Below are positions 6,984 to 14,727 of a stretch of 15,337 bases of DNA, one piece after another. The stretch's first letter is position 1. Every line of letters starts with the position of its first letter. The notes under the pieces are model-generated. The model saw only the letters and a program-made list of their open reading frames with translations. It did not search any database and had not been told where the DNA came from. The DNA comes from an uncultured bacterium (GTDB lineage Bacteria > Patescibacteriota > Minisyncoccia > Phycocordibacterales > UBA918). The stretch is taken from assembly GCA_913050645.1 (NCBI GenBank), contig CAJXAG010000025.1, forward strand, positions 1 through 15,337, written 5' to 3'. The translations under genes and the position numbers were made by a program.

Positions 6984-8099
6984 TTATCGAATTGATTGGT
7001 AACCCCCTGGAACTCCCTTTTTAGACAAAACGATCTGCCATAACTGATTTTTGCGGGCTCGGAAAGTCGCCGCACACAGCAGTAGGTAGTAGCGCCACAT
7101 GCGGTAGAACCGTTCGTCATATTTCTGACGTAGCAAAGGCCAACGAGCCTCAAAATTATTATGCCATGCCATCAAGGTCTTATCATAGTCTGACCCAAAG
7201 TTGTGCCAGTCCTCCACAACGAACAGACCTTCAATAGAGGAGCCGATCTGCCCAATGGAAGGCAACATGCCATTTGGAAAGATGTATTTGTCGATCCAAG
7301 GATCGGTTCCACGTACTGATGTGTTACACCCAATGGTGTGCAGTAAGAACAGTCCGTTATCTTTAAGGGTGTTGTGCATAACTTCCATGTACGTACGGTA
7401 ATGCTTATACCCAACATGTTCAAACATGCCAAGCGAAACAACTGCATCAAACTGACCCTCAATATCACGATAATCCTGTAGTCTTGTTTCAATCGGTAAG
7501 TCTTTGTAATTCTGGTCACTATATAATTTCTGTTCTTTTGACACGGTAAGCCCTGTCGCCGCTACCCCGTATTTTTCCGTGGCATAGCTTGTGAAACTTC
7601 CCCAACCAGAACCAACGTCGAGTACCTTCTGCCCTTGAGTCAGTCCTATTTTTCTGCACACTAAATCCAGTTTAGCTTCTTGCGCGTCAGCCAAATTGTC
7701 CGCTTCTTTCCAATATCCGCAGGTGTACGCCAGACGTGGGTCAAGCATCGCTCTATACAAGTCATTGCCAGCATCGTAATGAGCTTCACCGACCTCAAAA
7801 GCTTTTGATTTGCGGCCCATGCTGGTTAGAGCAGTGAGGGCAATCTTAAACGCAATACCAAAATCACCCTTCACCTTTTTTTCAAGTTCAGCGCTGAGCA
7901 ACTTGGTAAAAAACTCATCCAACTGATCACAGTCCCACCAACCATCCATGTAGGCCTCACCGAGTCCAAGCGATCCTTTGTGTAATATGCGCCCGTACAA
8001 CCTTTCATCATGTACCTGTGGATCGTAAGGAGCGTCACCATTGAGAGTAATGTCGGTGCCTTTTAACAAATCTTCAGTAACGTTTTTTGCTTTATTCAT
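6984..8099 (-). CDS. cfa: Cyclopropane-fatty-acyl-phospholipid synthase
   Basis: Transfers a methylene from S-adenosylmethionine to cis double bonds of phospholipid acyl chains at the cytoplasmic membrane face. From ATG 8099 the protein has 371 residues, close to E. coli Cfa (382). Marks are GLGEAYMDGWWDCDQLDEFF in the N-terminal domain, AYTCGYW (Cys 127, matching the family active-site Cys), the SAM-binding motif VLDVGSGWGSF (159-169), MFEHVG (Glu 227) and HTIGC (His 254) in the bicarbonate-binding region, and a C-terminal WRYYLLLCAATF helix. ATG 8099 overlaps the upstream gene's TGA (ATGA), suggesting coupling; the in-frame GTG 8120 is the alternative start. Since many Patescibacteria lack fatty-acid synthesis, it may modify scavenged lipids (inference). 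Confidence 0.95.
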   Translation of the reverse strand: MNKAKNVTEDLLKGTDITLNGDAPYDPQVHDERLYGRILHKGSLGLGEAYMDGWWDCDQLDEFFTKLLSAELEKKVKGDFGIAFKIALTALTSMGRKSKAFEVGEAHYDAGNDLYRAMLDPRLAYTCGYWKEADNLADAQEAKLDLVCRKIGLTQGQKVLDVGSGWGSFTSYATEKYGVAATGLTVSKEQKLYSDQNYKDLPIETRLQDYRDIEGQFDAVVSLGMFEHVGYKHYRTYMEVMHNTLKDNGLFLLHTIGCNTSVRGTDPWIDKYIFPNGMLPSIGQIGSSIEGLFVVEDWHNFGSDYDKTLMAWHNNFEARWPLLRQKYDERFYRMWRYYLLLCAATFRARKNQLWQIVLSKKGVPGGYQSIR

Positions 8100-8806
8100 A
8101 CTGTTTTTGATGTTTGCCACATAATATGCTCATAAATACTTGACCATAGAAAACCGAAACTAGCGGCAAACAGCAATTCTTCGAGGGGAATGCCAGTCAC
8201 AAGTATTCCAGTCAACGCTTCTAAATTCCAAACCTCTGTTACGTACTCTGGAAAGAAGAGCAACAGTGACAGAAAATAGACGTAATATAAGATTGTGAAA
8301 ATAATGGCACTAATAAACATTTTTACCTTTAGATCTGGTCGGCAATACCACGTAGCAAACCCGCCGACAGTTAGCGCAATTACAGTTGAATAGATTGGAT
8401 TTATGTCAGTAACCAAATACAAAACTGTGAATACCGCCGGCGCGGTTACTAGTGCCCAATAATGCAATCGGTGTCTGGGGTGCTGGCGATTACTGATAGC
8501 AACACTGTGGTAACGTACTGCAAAGAAATAATCATAGATAACTACAGCCACACCACCGATGCCGAACGAAAACAAAAGACTTTCAATGTCAAAACCAGTG
8601 GTAGCAGCCAAGTTAAATAATGACGGAGGGGTCCAGTACTCTGGCACAAAAATCGGCTCAGTCAGTCCCATTACCGATGTCGCCAAACTGACTAACAACA
8701 TCTTTTTCTTGCTGTTTTGATCTTTCAAGCTGACGTACAAGACGACCCAAAGAACGAATAGCAGCACGCTCCAGATAAGCCAGACATATTGTGTGAGTTC
8801 GAACAT
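8096..8806 (-). CDS. Lycopene-cyclase-domain-like integral membrane protein
   Basis: The 236-residue protein has six or seven hydrophobic segments and an internal duplication. FVPEYW (53-58) is followed by GFDIESLLFSFG and IYDY (71-93), and FFPEYV (184-189) by GIPLEELLFAASFG and IYEH (205-227). Tandem three-helix repeats carrying a P-x-E-E type motif are typical of the CarR/CrtYc-CrtYd heterodimeric lycopene cyclase domain, so I place it there by pattern only. No phytoene synthase or desaturase gene is in view, so carotenoid cyclisation is unproven; it may act on another isoprenoid or lipid. It starts 45 nt after the copA stop and overlaps cfa by ATGA, implying joint expression with cfa. Its own -10 is unclear (weak TATCTG 9 nt before the ATG). 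Confidence 0.65.
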   Translation of the reverse strand: MFELTQYVWLIWSVLLFVLWVVLYVSLKDQNSKKKMLLVSLATSVMGLTEPIFVPEYWTPPSLFNLAATTGFDIESLLFSFGIGGVAVVIYDYFFAVRYHSVAISNRQHPRHRLHYWALVTAPAVFTVLYLVTDINPIYSTVIALTVGGFATWYCRPDLKVKMFISAIIFTILYYVYFLSLLLFFPEYVTEVWNLEALTGILVTGIPLEELLFAASFGFLWSSIYEHIMWQTSKTV

Positions 8807-8851
8807 ACAACTTTACAGATACTTACTAACTCCCATAACAACTTGGCAGTG

Positions 8852-11314
8852 CTACAGCTTAATTCGCTTCAGACGAAGTGCATTGAGGAGTACACTGATT
8901 GAGCTAGCAGCCATAGCGCCAGCAGCAATAATTGGGCTCAGCAGGAACCCGAAGAACGGGAACAACAGTCCAGCCGCAACAGGAATGCCGGCAGTGTTAT
9001 AGACAAAGGCAAGGAAAAGATTTTGTTTAATGTTTTTCATGGTGCCGCGGCTTAACTTGATAGCCGTTACCGCATCCATCAAATCACTCTTAATCAATAC
9101 AACGTCGGCACTTTCAATGGCCACGTCAGTCCCTGCGCCAATGGCAATCCCCACATTAGCTTGGGTTAACGCAGGCGCATCGTTAATACCGTCACCAACC
9201 ATACCAACGTGATGGCCGCTCTCCTGTAGGTCCTTGACGTGATTAGCCTTATCTTCGGGCAAGACTTGCGCAAATACGCTGTCTGGCCCAATACCAACTT
9301 TCTTGGCAATCGCCTGTGCAGTACGTTCGTTGTCACCAGTAATCATGTATACCTTAATTTTTGCTTGTTGCAATTTTGCAATAGCAGCAGCAGAACTTTC
9401 CTTAATGGTGTCGGCCACAGAAATAGTCCCGAGTAGTTTTTCTGAATCAGCAAACAGCATCACGGTATTCCCTTCTTCTTCCAGTAACTCAATAGCTGCA
9501 AGCTTATCCTCAAAAGCAATATTTTTCTCCTTCATGAGTTTTCGAGTACCGATGTAGTACGTCGTACCGGCTATTTCTCCTGAGAGTCCATGACCTGGTA
9601 TTTCAACAAAATTCGACACATCTTCAAATGACAGTGACTGCTCTTTGGCATACTTGACGATTGCCTCAGCCAATGGATGTTTAGAGTTTTTTTCGATTGA
9701 AGACGCCAACGTAACTACTTTTTCTTCACTCATATCGGTAAAACTCTCTGCTCCAGTGTAGGCTGGTTCACCTTTAGTAATAGTACCGGTCTTGTCGAGG
9801 ATTAACGCACTGATCTTCTGCGCTTGTTCTAAGGCAGCAGCACTCTTGATGAGAATCCCGTTCTCAGCTCCGAGTCCGGTTCCTACCATAATCGAGGTCG
9901 GAGTCGCCAACCCCAGTGCACATGGACACGCAATGATGAGAATGGTAATTAAGATAGTAAGCGCAAAGAGGAAACTTGCTCCAAACACAAAGTACCAAAG
10001 GGCAAACGATACAATCGCAATCGCGATTACCGCCCAAACAAAGTAACCGGAAATAATGTCTGCCAAACGCGCAATCGGTGCCTTGGATCCTTGGGCTTCT
10101 TGGATCAGCTTAATAATCTGTGCTAAGGCAGTATCTTTCCCTACTTTAAGTGCCTTAAACTGTATTGCTCCAGATTTGTTGATAGTCGCTCCAATAACTG
10201 AATCACCAACCTTTTTATCAATTGGTACACTTTCACCGGTAATCATACTCTCGTCGATACTGGTTGTCCCTTCCACTATTTTACCATCAACCGGAATTTT
10301 CTCACCTGGTCGTACAATGATTATGTCACCAACCACCAGTTCCTCTAGCGAGACTTCTTGTTCTTGTCCGTCACGTAGTACGGTCGCCGTTTTTGGCGCC
10401 AGGTCCATCAACTTTCTGATCGCTTCCCCGGTCTTGCCTTTAGTTGCTTCTTCAAGGTACTTGCCAAGCAAAATAAGAGCGATGATCACCCCAGCCGTCT
10501 CGAAATACAAATTGCGTACGAATTCTGCATTGCCTATCATGATTTCGTACACCGCATATAGGCCGTAGAGATATGCAGCAGCGGTACCTAAACCAATCAA
10601 CGAATCCATGTTCGGTGTTCGTTTGAAAAGGTTGTAAAAACCAACGGTGTAGAACTTATACCCAGCAATAGCTACAGGGATAGACAAAATCACTTGGACC
10701 AGCGCAAAGCGTAACGGAAATTCGGCCGGACTCAAAAAACCAGGAATGAGACTCTCACTAATAAGCTCGCTCATAGCCAGATATAAAATCGGAAGTGAGA
10801 AAATGGCCGCCACAGCAGTTTTTTTCTTGAGAATAGAAATCTCACGCTCTTTTGCCTTTTTTTCGATTGCGTACGCATCATCTCCTTCTTCTACGATGAT
10901 CGCCTCGTAGCCGGCATTGTCGACGGCTTTTTTCAGGGTCGCCAGCGCAACTACGTTTGGATTATAGGAAAACTTAGCGTACGCATTGGCAAAGTTAGTG
11001 TCGACATCTTTGACACCATCGTGCGCCTCGAGCGCATCTTTCACTACTCCTGCACAGTGGTCTGATCCCATCCCGATCACCTTAAATTCCCCGCTACGAA
11101 AATCTTCATCCACGAGTGTATATCCTGTATGCTTGACCACATCAGTGAGTTGGCTGGAATCAGTAACAGTCTCGTCAAAACTCACTGAGCATGTTTCGGT
11201 TGCATAATTAACATTTGCTTCAGTTACCCCCTCGACGCCCTTAAGAGCTTTCTGCGTGGTCTGGGCACAGCTGGCACAATGCATTCCTATAATCTTATAT
11301 GTTTTCTTTTTCAT
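8852..11314 (-). CDS. copA: Cu(I)-exporting P1B-1 ATPase CopA
   Basis: This 820-residue pump expels cytoplasmic Cu(I). Two N-terminal HMA folds are present: the first (about 4-68) has GMHCASC (C13, C16); the second (about 76-142) has GMGSDHC (81-87), where the first Cys is Ser, leaving one thiol. Core motifs are TGES (359-362), CPC (463-465), DKTG (507-510), SKHP (544-547) and GDGIND (707-712). YN (772-773) and MAASS (801-805) in the last two membrane helices complete the P1B-1 Cu(I) signature. The gene has its own TTGACC/TATATT promoter whose spacer is filled by a CsoR-type palindrome. The predicted leader is about 40 nt, longer than for its neighbours, without a clear Shine-Dalgarno. The cyclase-like/cfa genes follow 45 nt downstream. 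Confidence 0.96.
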   Translation of the reverse strand: MKKKTYKIIGMHCASCAQTTQKALKGVEGVTEANVNYATETCSVSFDETVTDSSQLTDVVKHTGYTLVDEDFRSGEFKVIGMGSDHCAGVVKDALEAHDGVKDVDTNFANAYAKFSYNPNVVALATLKKAVDNAGYEAIIVEEGDDAYAIEKKAKEREISILKKKTAVAAIFSLPILYLAMSELISESLIPGFLSPAEFPLRFALVQVILSIPVAIAGYKFYTVGFYNLFKRTPNMDSLIGLGTAAAYLYGLYAVYEIMIGNAEFVRNLYFETAGVIIALILLGKYLEEATKGKTGEAIRKLMDLAPKTATVLRDGQEQEVSLEELVVGDIIIVRPGEKIPVDGKIVEGTTSIDESMITGESVPIDKKVGDSVIGATINKSGAIQFKALKVGKDTALAQIIKLIQEAQGSKAPIARLADIISGYFVWAVIAIAIVSFALWYFVFGASFLFALTILITILIIACPCALGLATPTSIMVGTGLGAENGILIKSAAALEQAQKISALILDKTGTITKGEPAYTGAESFTDMSEEKVVTLASSIEKNSKHPLAEAIVKYAKEQSLSFEDVSNFVEIPGHGLSGEIAGTTYYIGTRKLMKEKNIAFEDKLAAIELLEEEGNTVMLFADSEKLLGTISVADTIKESSAAAIAKLQQAKIKVYMITGDNERTAQAIAKKVGIGPDSVFAQVLPEDKANHVKDLQESGHHVGMVGDGINDAPALTQANVGIAIGAGTDVAIESADVVLIKSDLMDAVTAIKLSRGTMKNIKQNLFLAFVYNTAGIPVAAGLLFPFFGFLLSPIIAAGAMAASSISVLLNALRLKRIKL

Positions 11315-11361
11315 AAAGTTGATGACTGACTACTAATGTTTACACGTAATAACGATACCTT

Positions 11362-11390
11362 AATATACCCTAAGGGGGTATATAGGTCAA
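11362..11390 (-). promoter_or_regulatory. copA promoter with CsoR-type operator in the spacer
   Basis: Minus strand: -35 TTGACC (11385-11390), 17-nt spacer, -10 TATATT (11362-11367). The palindrome TATACCC (11364-11370), 5 nt, GGGTATA (11376-11382) fills the spacer and touches the -10 box. It matches the TACCC...GGGTA shape of CsoR-family operators, so repressor binding would block RNA polymerase. Confidence 0.8.
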
Positions 11391-11433
11391 GTACCTCCAT
11401 TTTATATATACATCAGCATAGCACAATGGTTAG

Positions 11434-12297
11434 CTAGTTAATGCTATTTCTTTTCTTGAAAACAAGAAAGATAAAGCCTAATACCGCTACGCCAATTACG
11501 CTAAGCACCACCATGGGAGGTATACTGACCATGAGTTGATTAACGGACTCCGTGAGGTTAGCCATAAAAATATTGATTGACGTCTGATATTCTCCGTCGC
11601 CCATTCCAAGTTGATTGGTTTTTGCCAGATACAATATCAAGACTCCCATCAAAACGAAGATCGATCCTGAAACAACATCTGACATGGCTAACTGCACCCG
11701 TTTACCAAACAGGGTATACGAAACTTTTTTGCGCAGCACTTCAAACCGTTTCATAACTTTTGTCTTATCAACAAAGAAAGCGATGATGAACAACGGTACA
11801 GTCATACCTAACACATAGACCAATGCGTAGACACCGCCCCAAACTATCGAATTTGGCAACGCTGAGAGTGCGATAACGCCAGCAAGGACCGGAGCACAAC
11901 AAAGTGTGGCGGCTCCGGAAAAAATACCCAGAATGAAAACTGAACTGGCGCCGTCAATTTTCCCAGAACCGCGAGTTACTTGAAACGGCAACGAAAAGTG
12001 CCTGCCGGAAAGAATGAAAAATCCCAGAAAAAGTAGAAACAGAGCACCAATTACAAATATCTCATTGTGATACTCGCTAAACAATTTTCCCAGTCCAGCA
12101 ACACCCAGTCCAAGCGGCAAGAATACAACCAAGAGTCCGAGGAAGAACATAAACGTCATAAGAACGACAGTGCTCTTATGTTTGAATACTGAACCAAGGT
12201 AGGCAGGTAGTAAGACAGTAATGCAGCACGGCGCGAAAAGCGCAGCGATCCCCGCTATAAATGCAACAATGAGTGACGCTCCAATAAGTATTTCCAT
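11434..12297 (-). CDS. ccdA: CcdA-family transmembrane thiol-disulfide carrier
   Basis: CcdA/DsbD-type proteins carry reducing equivalents across the membrane through two intramembrane cysteines. This 287-residue protein has about seven or eight hydrophobic segments and both Cys sites: FAPCCITVLLPAYL (C24, C25) and GAATLCCAPVLAG (C133, C134). APC and CAP fit the family motifs; the extra Cys beside each is unusual. It starts 3 nt after the peroxiredoxin gene and has the one good Shine-Dalgarno in the window, GGGGAG (12306-12311), 8 nt before ATG 12297 and inside the end of the upstream gene. It probably reduces the anchored peroxiredoxin encoded just before it (inference). A charged segment follows the last core helices and precedes a final TM (about 260-280). 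Confidence 0.88.
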   Translation of the reverse strand: MEILIGASLIVAFIAGIAALFAPCCITVLLPAYLGSVFKHKSTVVLMTFMFFLGLLVVFLPLGLGVAGLGKLFSEYHNEIFVIGALFLLFLGFFILSGRHFSLPFQVTRGSGKIDGASSVFILGIFSGAATLCCAPVLAGVIALSALPNSIVWGGVYALVYVLGMTVPLFIIAFFVDKTKVMKRFEVLRKKVSYTLFGKRVQLAMSDVVSGSIFVLMGVLILYLAKTNQLGMGDGEYQTSINIFMANLTESVNQLMVSIPPMVVLSVIGVAVLGFIFLVFKKRNSIN

Positions 12298-12300
12298 ACA

Positions 12301-12942
12301 TTATTCTCCCCTGAGTTTTGATAGTTCTGCAAAGATCAGATCGTTCCTGATGGCCATACTTGGGTCATCAAACACATACTGGACTACACCTTCTGTATCA
12401 AGAATAAAGTATGTATGACCGGGATTGGTACCTGGATGCATGGAAGAACTAAGCGAGAGTACATCGTAGGCATATGAAACTTCCTTAGTAGGATCAAATA
12501 ATATCTGAGCTTGTTCAAAGCCGCTTGTTTCACTGACTATTTTTTCCCATTGTTTTTTCGAGTCAATTACCAAAGAAAAAACTTCGACGTCGTCTTCATT
12601 GAATCTTTCATCTTTGGTAAACTCCTGTATCTGATTCCAGCAGGCTGGATAACACATACTGCCTTCATTAAAAAACAACACTACCATTTTTCCTCTGTAG
12701 TCACTAAGTTTAACCGTTTCTCCCTTGATGTTTTCGAGACTAAAGTCAGGTGCCGGTTCACCGACTGATTTTTTGAACGATAATTTTTCTTTAGTTGGTA
12801 ATGGATCCAAATCTGCAACTGCAGTTGCGGGTGGTATATTGTGTCCTGTTTCTTTATTGGAAACTATCAACCCAAGCACTGCAAACAAGGCAGCTGACAA
12901 AATGATTGTGTACAATACCCCTTTAGTTTTTAACGTAGTCAT
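12301..12942 (-). CDS. Membrane-anchored peroxiredoxin-like (AhpC/TSA, redoxin) protein
   Basis: The 213-residue protein has an N-terminal hydrophobic anchor (8-27) and then a thioredoxin-fold redoxin domain facing outside (about 60-200). It opens with GEPAPDFSLENIKGE and KLSDYRGKMVVLFF. The active site is GSMCYPACWNQ (C97, C101), a C-x3-C arrangement rather than the usual TxxC of peroxiredoxins; the CPAC-like tail also recalls SCO/ResA-type redoxins. PGTNPGHTYFILD (170-182) is the later conserved loop of the fold. It may reduce peroxides or act as an extracytoplasmic thiol oxidoreductase fed by the CcdA encoded 3 nt downstream. Its promoter carries a CsoR-type operator, so copper-responsive expression is expected (inference). 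Confidence 0.82.
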   Translation of the reverse strand: MTTLKTKGVLYTIILSAALFAVLGLIVSNKETGHNIPPATAVADLDPLPTKEKLSFKKSVGEPAPDFSLENIKGETVKLSDYRGKMVVLFFNEGSMCYPACWNQIQEFTKDERFNEDDVEVFSLVIDSKKQWEKIVSETSGFEQAQILFDPTKEVSYAYDVLSLSSSMHPGTNPGHTYFILDTEGVVQYVFDDPSMAIRNDLIFAELSKLRGE

Positions 12943-12951
12943 ATCTAATAC

Positions 12952-12979
12952 ATAATACCCCTATTGGGTATGGTGTCAA
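12952..12979 (-). promoter_or_regulatory. Peroxiredoxin-ccdA promoter with CsoR-type operator
   Basis: Minus strand: -35 TTGACA (12974-12979, perfect), 16-nt spacer, -10 TATTAT (12952-12957). The palindrome ATACCC (12955-12960), 5 nt, GGGTAT (12966-12971) sits in the spacer and overlaps the -10 box. Only 9 nt separate the -10 from ATG 12942, so the transcript is leaderless or nearly so. Confidence 0.8.
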
Positions 12980-12991
12980 GCGATCATATGC

Positions 12992-13200
12992 CACCTATGT
13001 TCATTAAAACTCAACAACGAAGCTATACTCCAACCACAAACACTCTGGATTGCCCAACCCTAACTTCATGAGGAGTTGAGTATACTTCGCAGAAGCTCGC
13101 AATGACGACAACGTTGTTGTCGTCTACGGAAAAACCTTCGGTTTTTCCGTCTTCGCAAGACTCCTGTCGAAGCGATCCAGAAAATTAATGGGCATAGGTG
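12992..13200. repeat. Palindrome-rich MITE-like repeat, copy A
   Basis: The first 78 bases (12992-13069) recur at 15258-15335 with 6 mismatches. The left end CACCTATG (12992-12999) is mirrored by CATAGGTG (13193-13200), and CATATG lies just outside both ends (12985-12990 and 13203-13208), compatible with short terminal inverted repeats and a duplicated target. Inside are CTGGATTGC (13045-13053) facing GCGATCCAG (13172-13180), AGGAGT (13071-13076) facing ACTCCT (13160-13165), and a bulged stem CGAAG...CAAC (13018-13034) with GTTG...CTTCG (13075-13089). The CTGGATTGC...CTCGCAATGAC wording recalls a dispersed intergenic repeat common in many bacterial genomes. No ORF of note is present. Boundaries are my estimate. 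Confidence 0.7.
13104..13150. repeat. Two adjacent perfect hairpins inside repeat copy A
   Basis: GACGACAAC (13104-13112), loop GTT, GTTGTCGTC (13116-13124) forms a 9-bp stem. One base later, ACGGAAAAACC (13126-13136), loop TTC, GGTTTTTCCGT (13140-13150) forms an 11-bp stem. Neither is followed by a long T run, so they look structural rather than classic terminators. Another small stem, ATGGGCA/TGCCCAT, lies at 13188-13205. Confidence 0.65.
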
Positions 13201-13263
13201 CCCATATGTGCACAGACAACCTAGCTTCCTCAAAGATTTTCCTATCTCACACGTTCACTAACC

Positions 13264-13298
13264 AAAATCCATACAAGGTTCGACCTTGTATGGATTTT
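13264..13298. terminator. Hairpin, probable terminator of the csoR-to-thioredoxin unit
   Basis: A perfect 16-bp stem: AAAATCCATACAAGGT (13264-13279), loop TCG, ACCTTGTATGGATTTT (13283-13298). Read on the minus strand, the arm ends in TTTT about 65-100 nt after the thioredoxin-like stop. The T tract is short, so termination may be partial. The remainder of 12980-13362 holds repeat copy A and no gene I can support. Confidence 0.65.
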
Positions 13299-13362
13299 AG
13301 TTTGCGATTGTCAGTATTGATTGACTGACTTTTTTTAAGGATTATTATTCCTAAGTGTCTCC

Positions 13363-13620
13363 CTAGGTAAGAGTCTGGAGTTTCTCTACCAACTTATCTT
13401 TATCGACGCCGCCAGTTGAAAAAAGCTCGTCGTTTATGATAATGCCGGGTGAAGCGAAGATACTGTGTTTTGAAATCAGCTCCTGCCCCTGTGGGCTGGT
13501 GATGTCAATTTCTTCTACAGAAACTTTATCTTTGTAGTCAGGCAATACTTCGTCAAAAATTTCCTTTGCAGCAGCGCAATTATGACATCCCACCATGGTT
13601 AAGAATTGAATTGTGTTCAT
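13363..13620 (-). CDS. Small thioredoxin/glutaredoxin-fold CxxC protein
   Basis: The 85-residue product has a beta-strand start (IQFLTMVG) and a CxxC active site, GCHNC (C12, C15). The cis-Pro loop ASPGIIIND (57-65) and GG (70-71) precede the last helix. This matches the short thioredoxin_3/glutaredoxin-like redox proteins. There is no signal peptide, so it should be cytoplasmic and could donate electrons to the CcdA/DsbD-like carrier encoded 36 nt upstream, taking the role thioredoxin plays for DsbD/CcdA (inference). It is last in the apparent unit csoR, carrier, CxxC protein. No Shine-Dalgarno is seen before ATG 13620. Confidence 0.88.
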   Translation of the reverse strand: MNTIQFLTMVGCHNCAAAKEIFDEVLPDYKDKVSVEEIDITSPQGQELISKHSIFASPGIIINDELFSTGGVDKDKLVEKLQTLT

Positions 13621-13656
13621 ATGACTTTTGTTTAAATGATTTTATTAATTATATGA

Positions 13657-14718
13657 CTACTTTGCACCGTCCTCCCTTCTTCCCTTTATCCAGTAAATAA
13701 GAAGGGGGACAATAATAAGTACCCAGAGGGTTATCCACGAGTATGGTGCAGGAATGTAATCTGGACTATCGGCATGGTCTTCTTCCCCGACAATAACCGG
13801 CTCATCAACATGGTCTTCTGGCGTACCCGGTTCTTCGTCGTGTTCTTCAATCTCAGCTATCTGACTTTGTTCTCCGCCGGTTGCCAATAAGACGACCTGG
13901 TTCCAGCCTTTGTGTACAAAACTTTCTTCATACCACTGGTGCGAGGTACCACTGATAAATATGAACGCACCAAGAATAATCAAACTCACTCCAGTTAGTT
14001 TAGTGACTATGGCAGTCTTACTTGCGATGTTACTAACTGCATTAACGCCGAGAATACCAAGGATAGCCAAGAAAATAAGTGGTGTAGCCCGACCTACCCC
14101 GTGGACAAAACCAAGCCACGCACCGGTGACCATGCTGCCTGTAAGCGCAATATCCCCAAGAAGAACGTAAAAAAGTGGGTTTGGACAACCGACTCCGGCG
14201 TTACCAAGAAACAGTCCCAAAAAGAAAGCTTTGAGATAATCACCTTGACTCTGTATGAATTGCGGATGAGAACCTTTATAGCTTGGCATTTCAAATTTAA
14301 TCAACCTGAGTTCGGAAAGTCCAAACACAAAGGCAGACAGACCACCAATGATGAAGAGAATACGACTAACAGTTCCAGCGCTACCAACGGCATTCTCAAG
14401 CCCCAGTGCCTGACCGACAAAACCAATAAAGAGCCCGTAAATCGAGAGTGTGATTGAAAGACCTAGTCCAAAAGAAAGCGCCATCAAAAGTCCCTTCTTT
14501 GGTCCCTTCCCCATCGCCAGCGGCACGATCACAAAGGCAAGTGGCAACGTACATGGCAGTACGATCATGGAAAGTCCTACAACATAGGCAAATGCCAGAT
14601 TAACGGTCTCGCCGGGTGTGGTGAATAAATAAAACCCACCAATTAGTAATATCGAAAAAAGGACGAACGACAGTAACACTAAAATTTTCTTTCCTGATTC
14701 GTTCATAAATTGATTCAT
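13657..14718 (-). CDS. CcdA/DsbD-like transmembrane carrier with acidic His-containing loop
   Basis: The 353-residue protein (from ATG 14718) has a TM anchor (about 12-34) and a six-helix core with the paired Cys sites of the CcdA/DsbD transmembrane family: IVLPCTLPLAFVIVPLA (C56) and GVGCPNPLFYVLLG (C178). A hydrophilic stretch (about 260-325) follows, rich in Glu/Asp with several His (EEHDEEPGTPEDH, GEEDHADSPD), then a last TM (329-344) and a basic end. The acidic/His loop is not part of ordinary CcdA and could bind copper (inference). The frame also opens at TTG 14739, with ATG 14706 as a third choice; I prefer 14718 because TATGAT lies 9 nt upstream. A CsoR-type palindrome precedes the gene. 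Confidence 0.85.
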   Translation of the reverse strand: MNQFMNESGKKILVLLSFVLFSILLIGGFYLFTTPGETVNLAFAYVVGLSMIVLPCTLPLAFVIVPLAMGKGPKKGLLMALSFGLGLSITLSIYGLFIGFVGQALGLENAVGSAGTVSRILFIIGGLSAFVFGLSELRLIKFEMPSYKGSHPQFIQSQGDYLKAFFLGLFLGNAGVGCPNPLFYVLLGDIALTGSMVTGAWLGFVHGVGRATPLIFLAILGILGVNAVSNIASKTAIVTKLTGVSLIILGAFIFISGTSHQWYEESFVHKGWNQVVLLATGGEQSQIAEIEEHDEEPGTPEDHVDEPVIVGEEDHADSPDYIPAPYSWITLWVLIIVPLLIYWIKGRREDGAK

Positions 14719-14727
14719 TAAGTAGTA

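Noticed and set aside
10056..10568. 170-residue plus-strand frame
   Set aside because: Antisense shadow of copA with no recognisable domain.
13126..13150. 11-bp hairpin as a terminator with a UUCG tetraloop
   Set aside because: Pairing the tetraloop form leaves a mismatch; the stable form has a TTC triloop, and no T run follows.
12985..13208. CRISPR array or tRNA-like structure in the hairpin-rich stretch
   Set aside because: There are only two distant copies without regular spacers, and stems do not fit a cloverleaf; a dispersed palindromic repeat fits better.
13188..13325. 46-codon plus-strand frame across the terminator hairpin
   Set aside because: It overlaps structural DNA on the strand opposite to all neighbours, without promoter or ribosome site.
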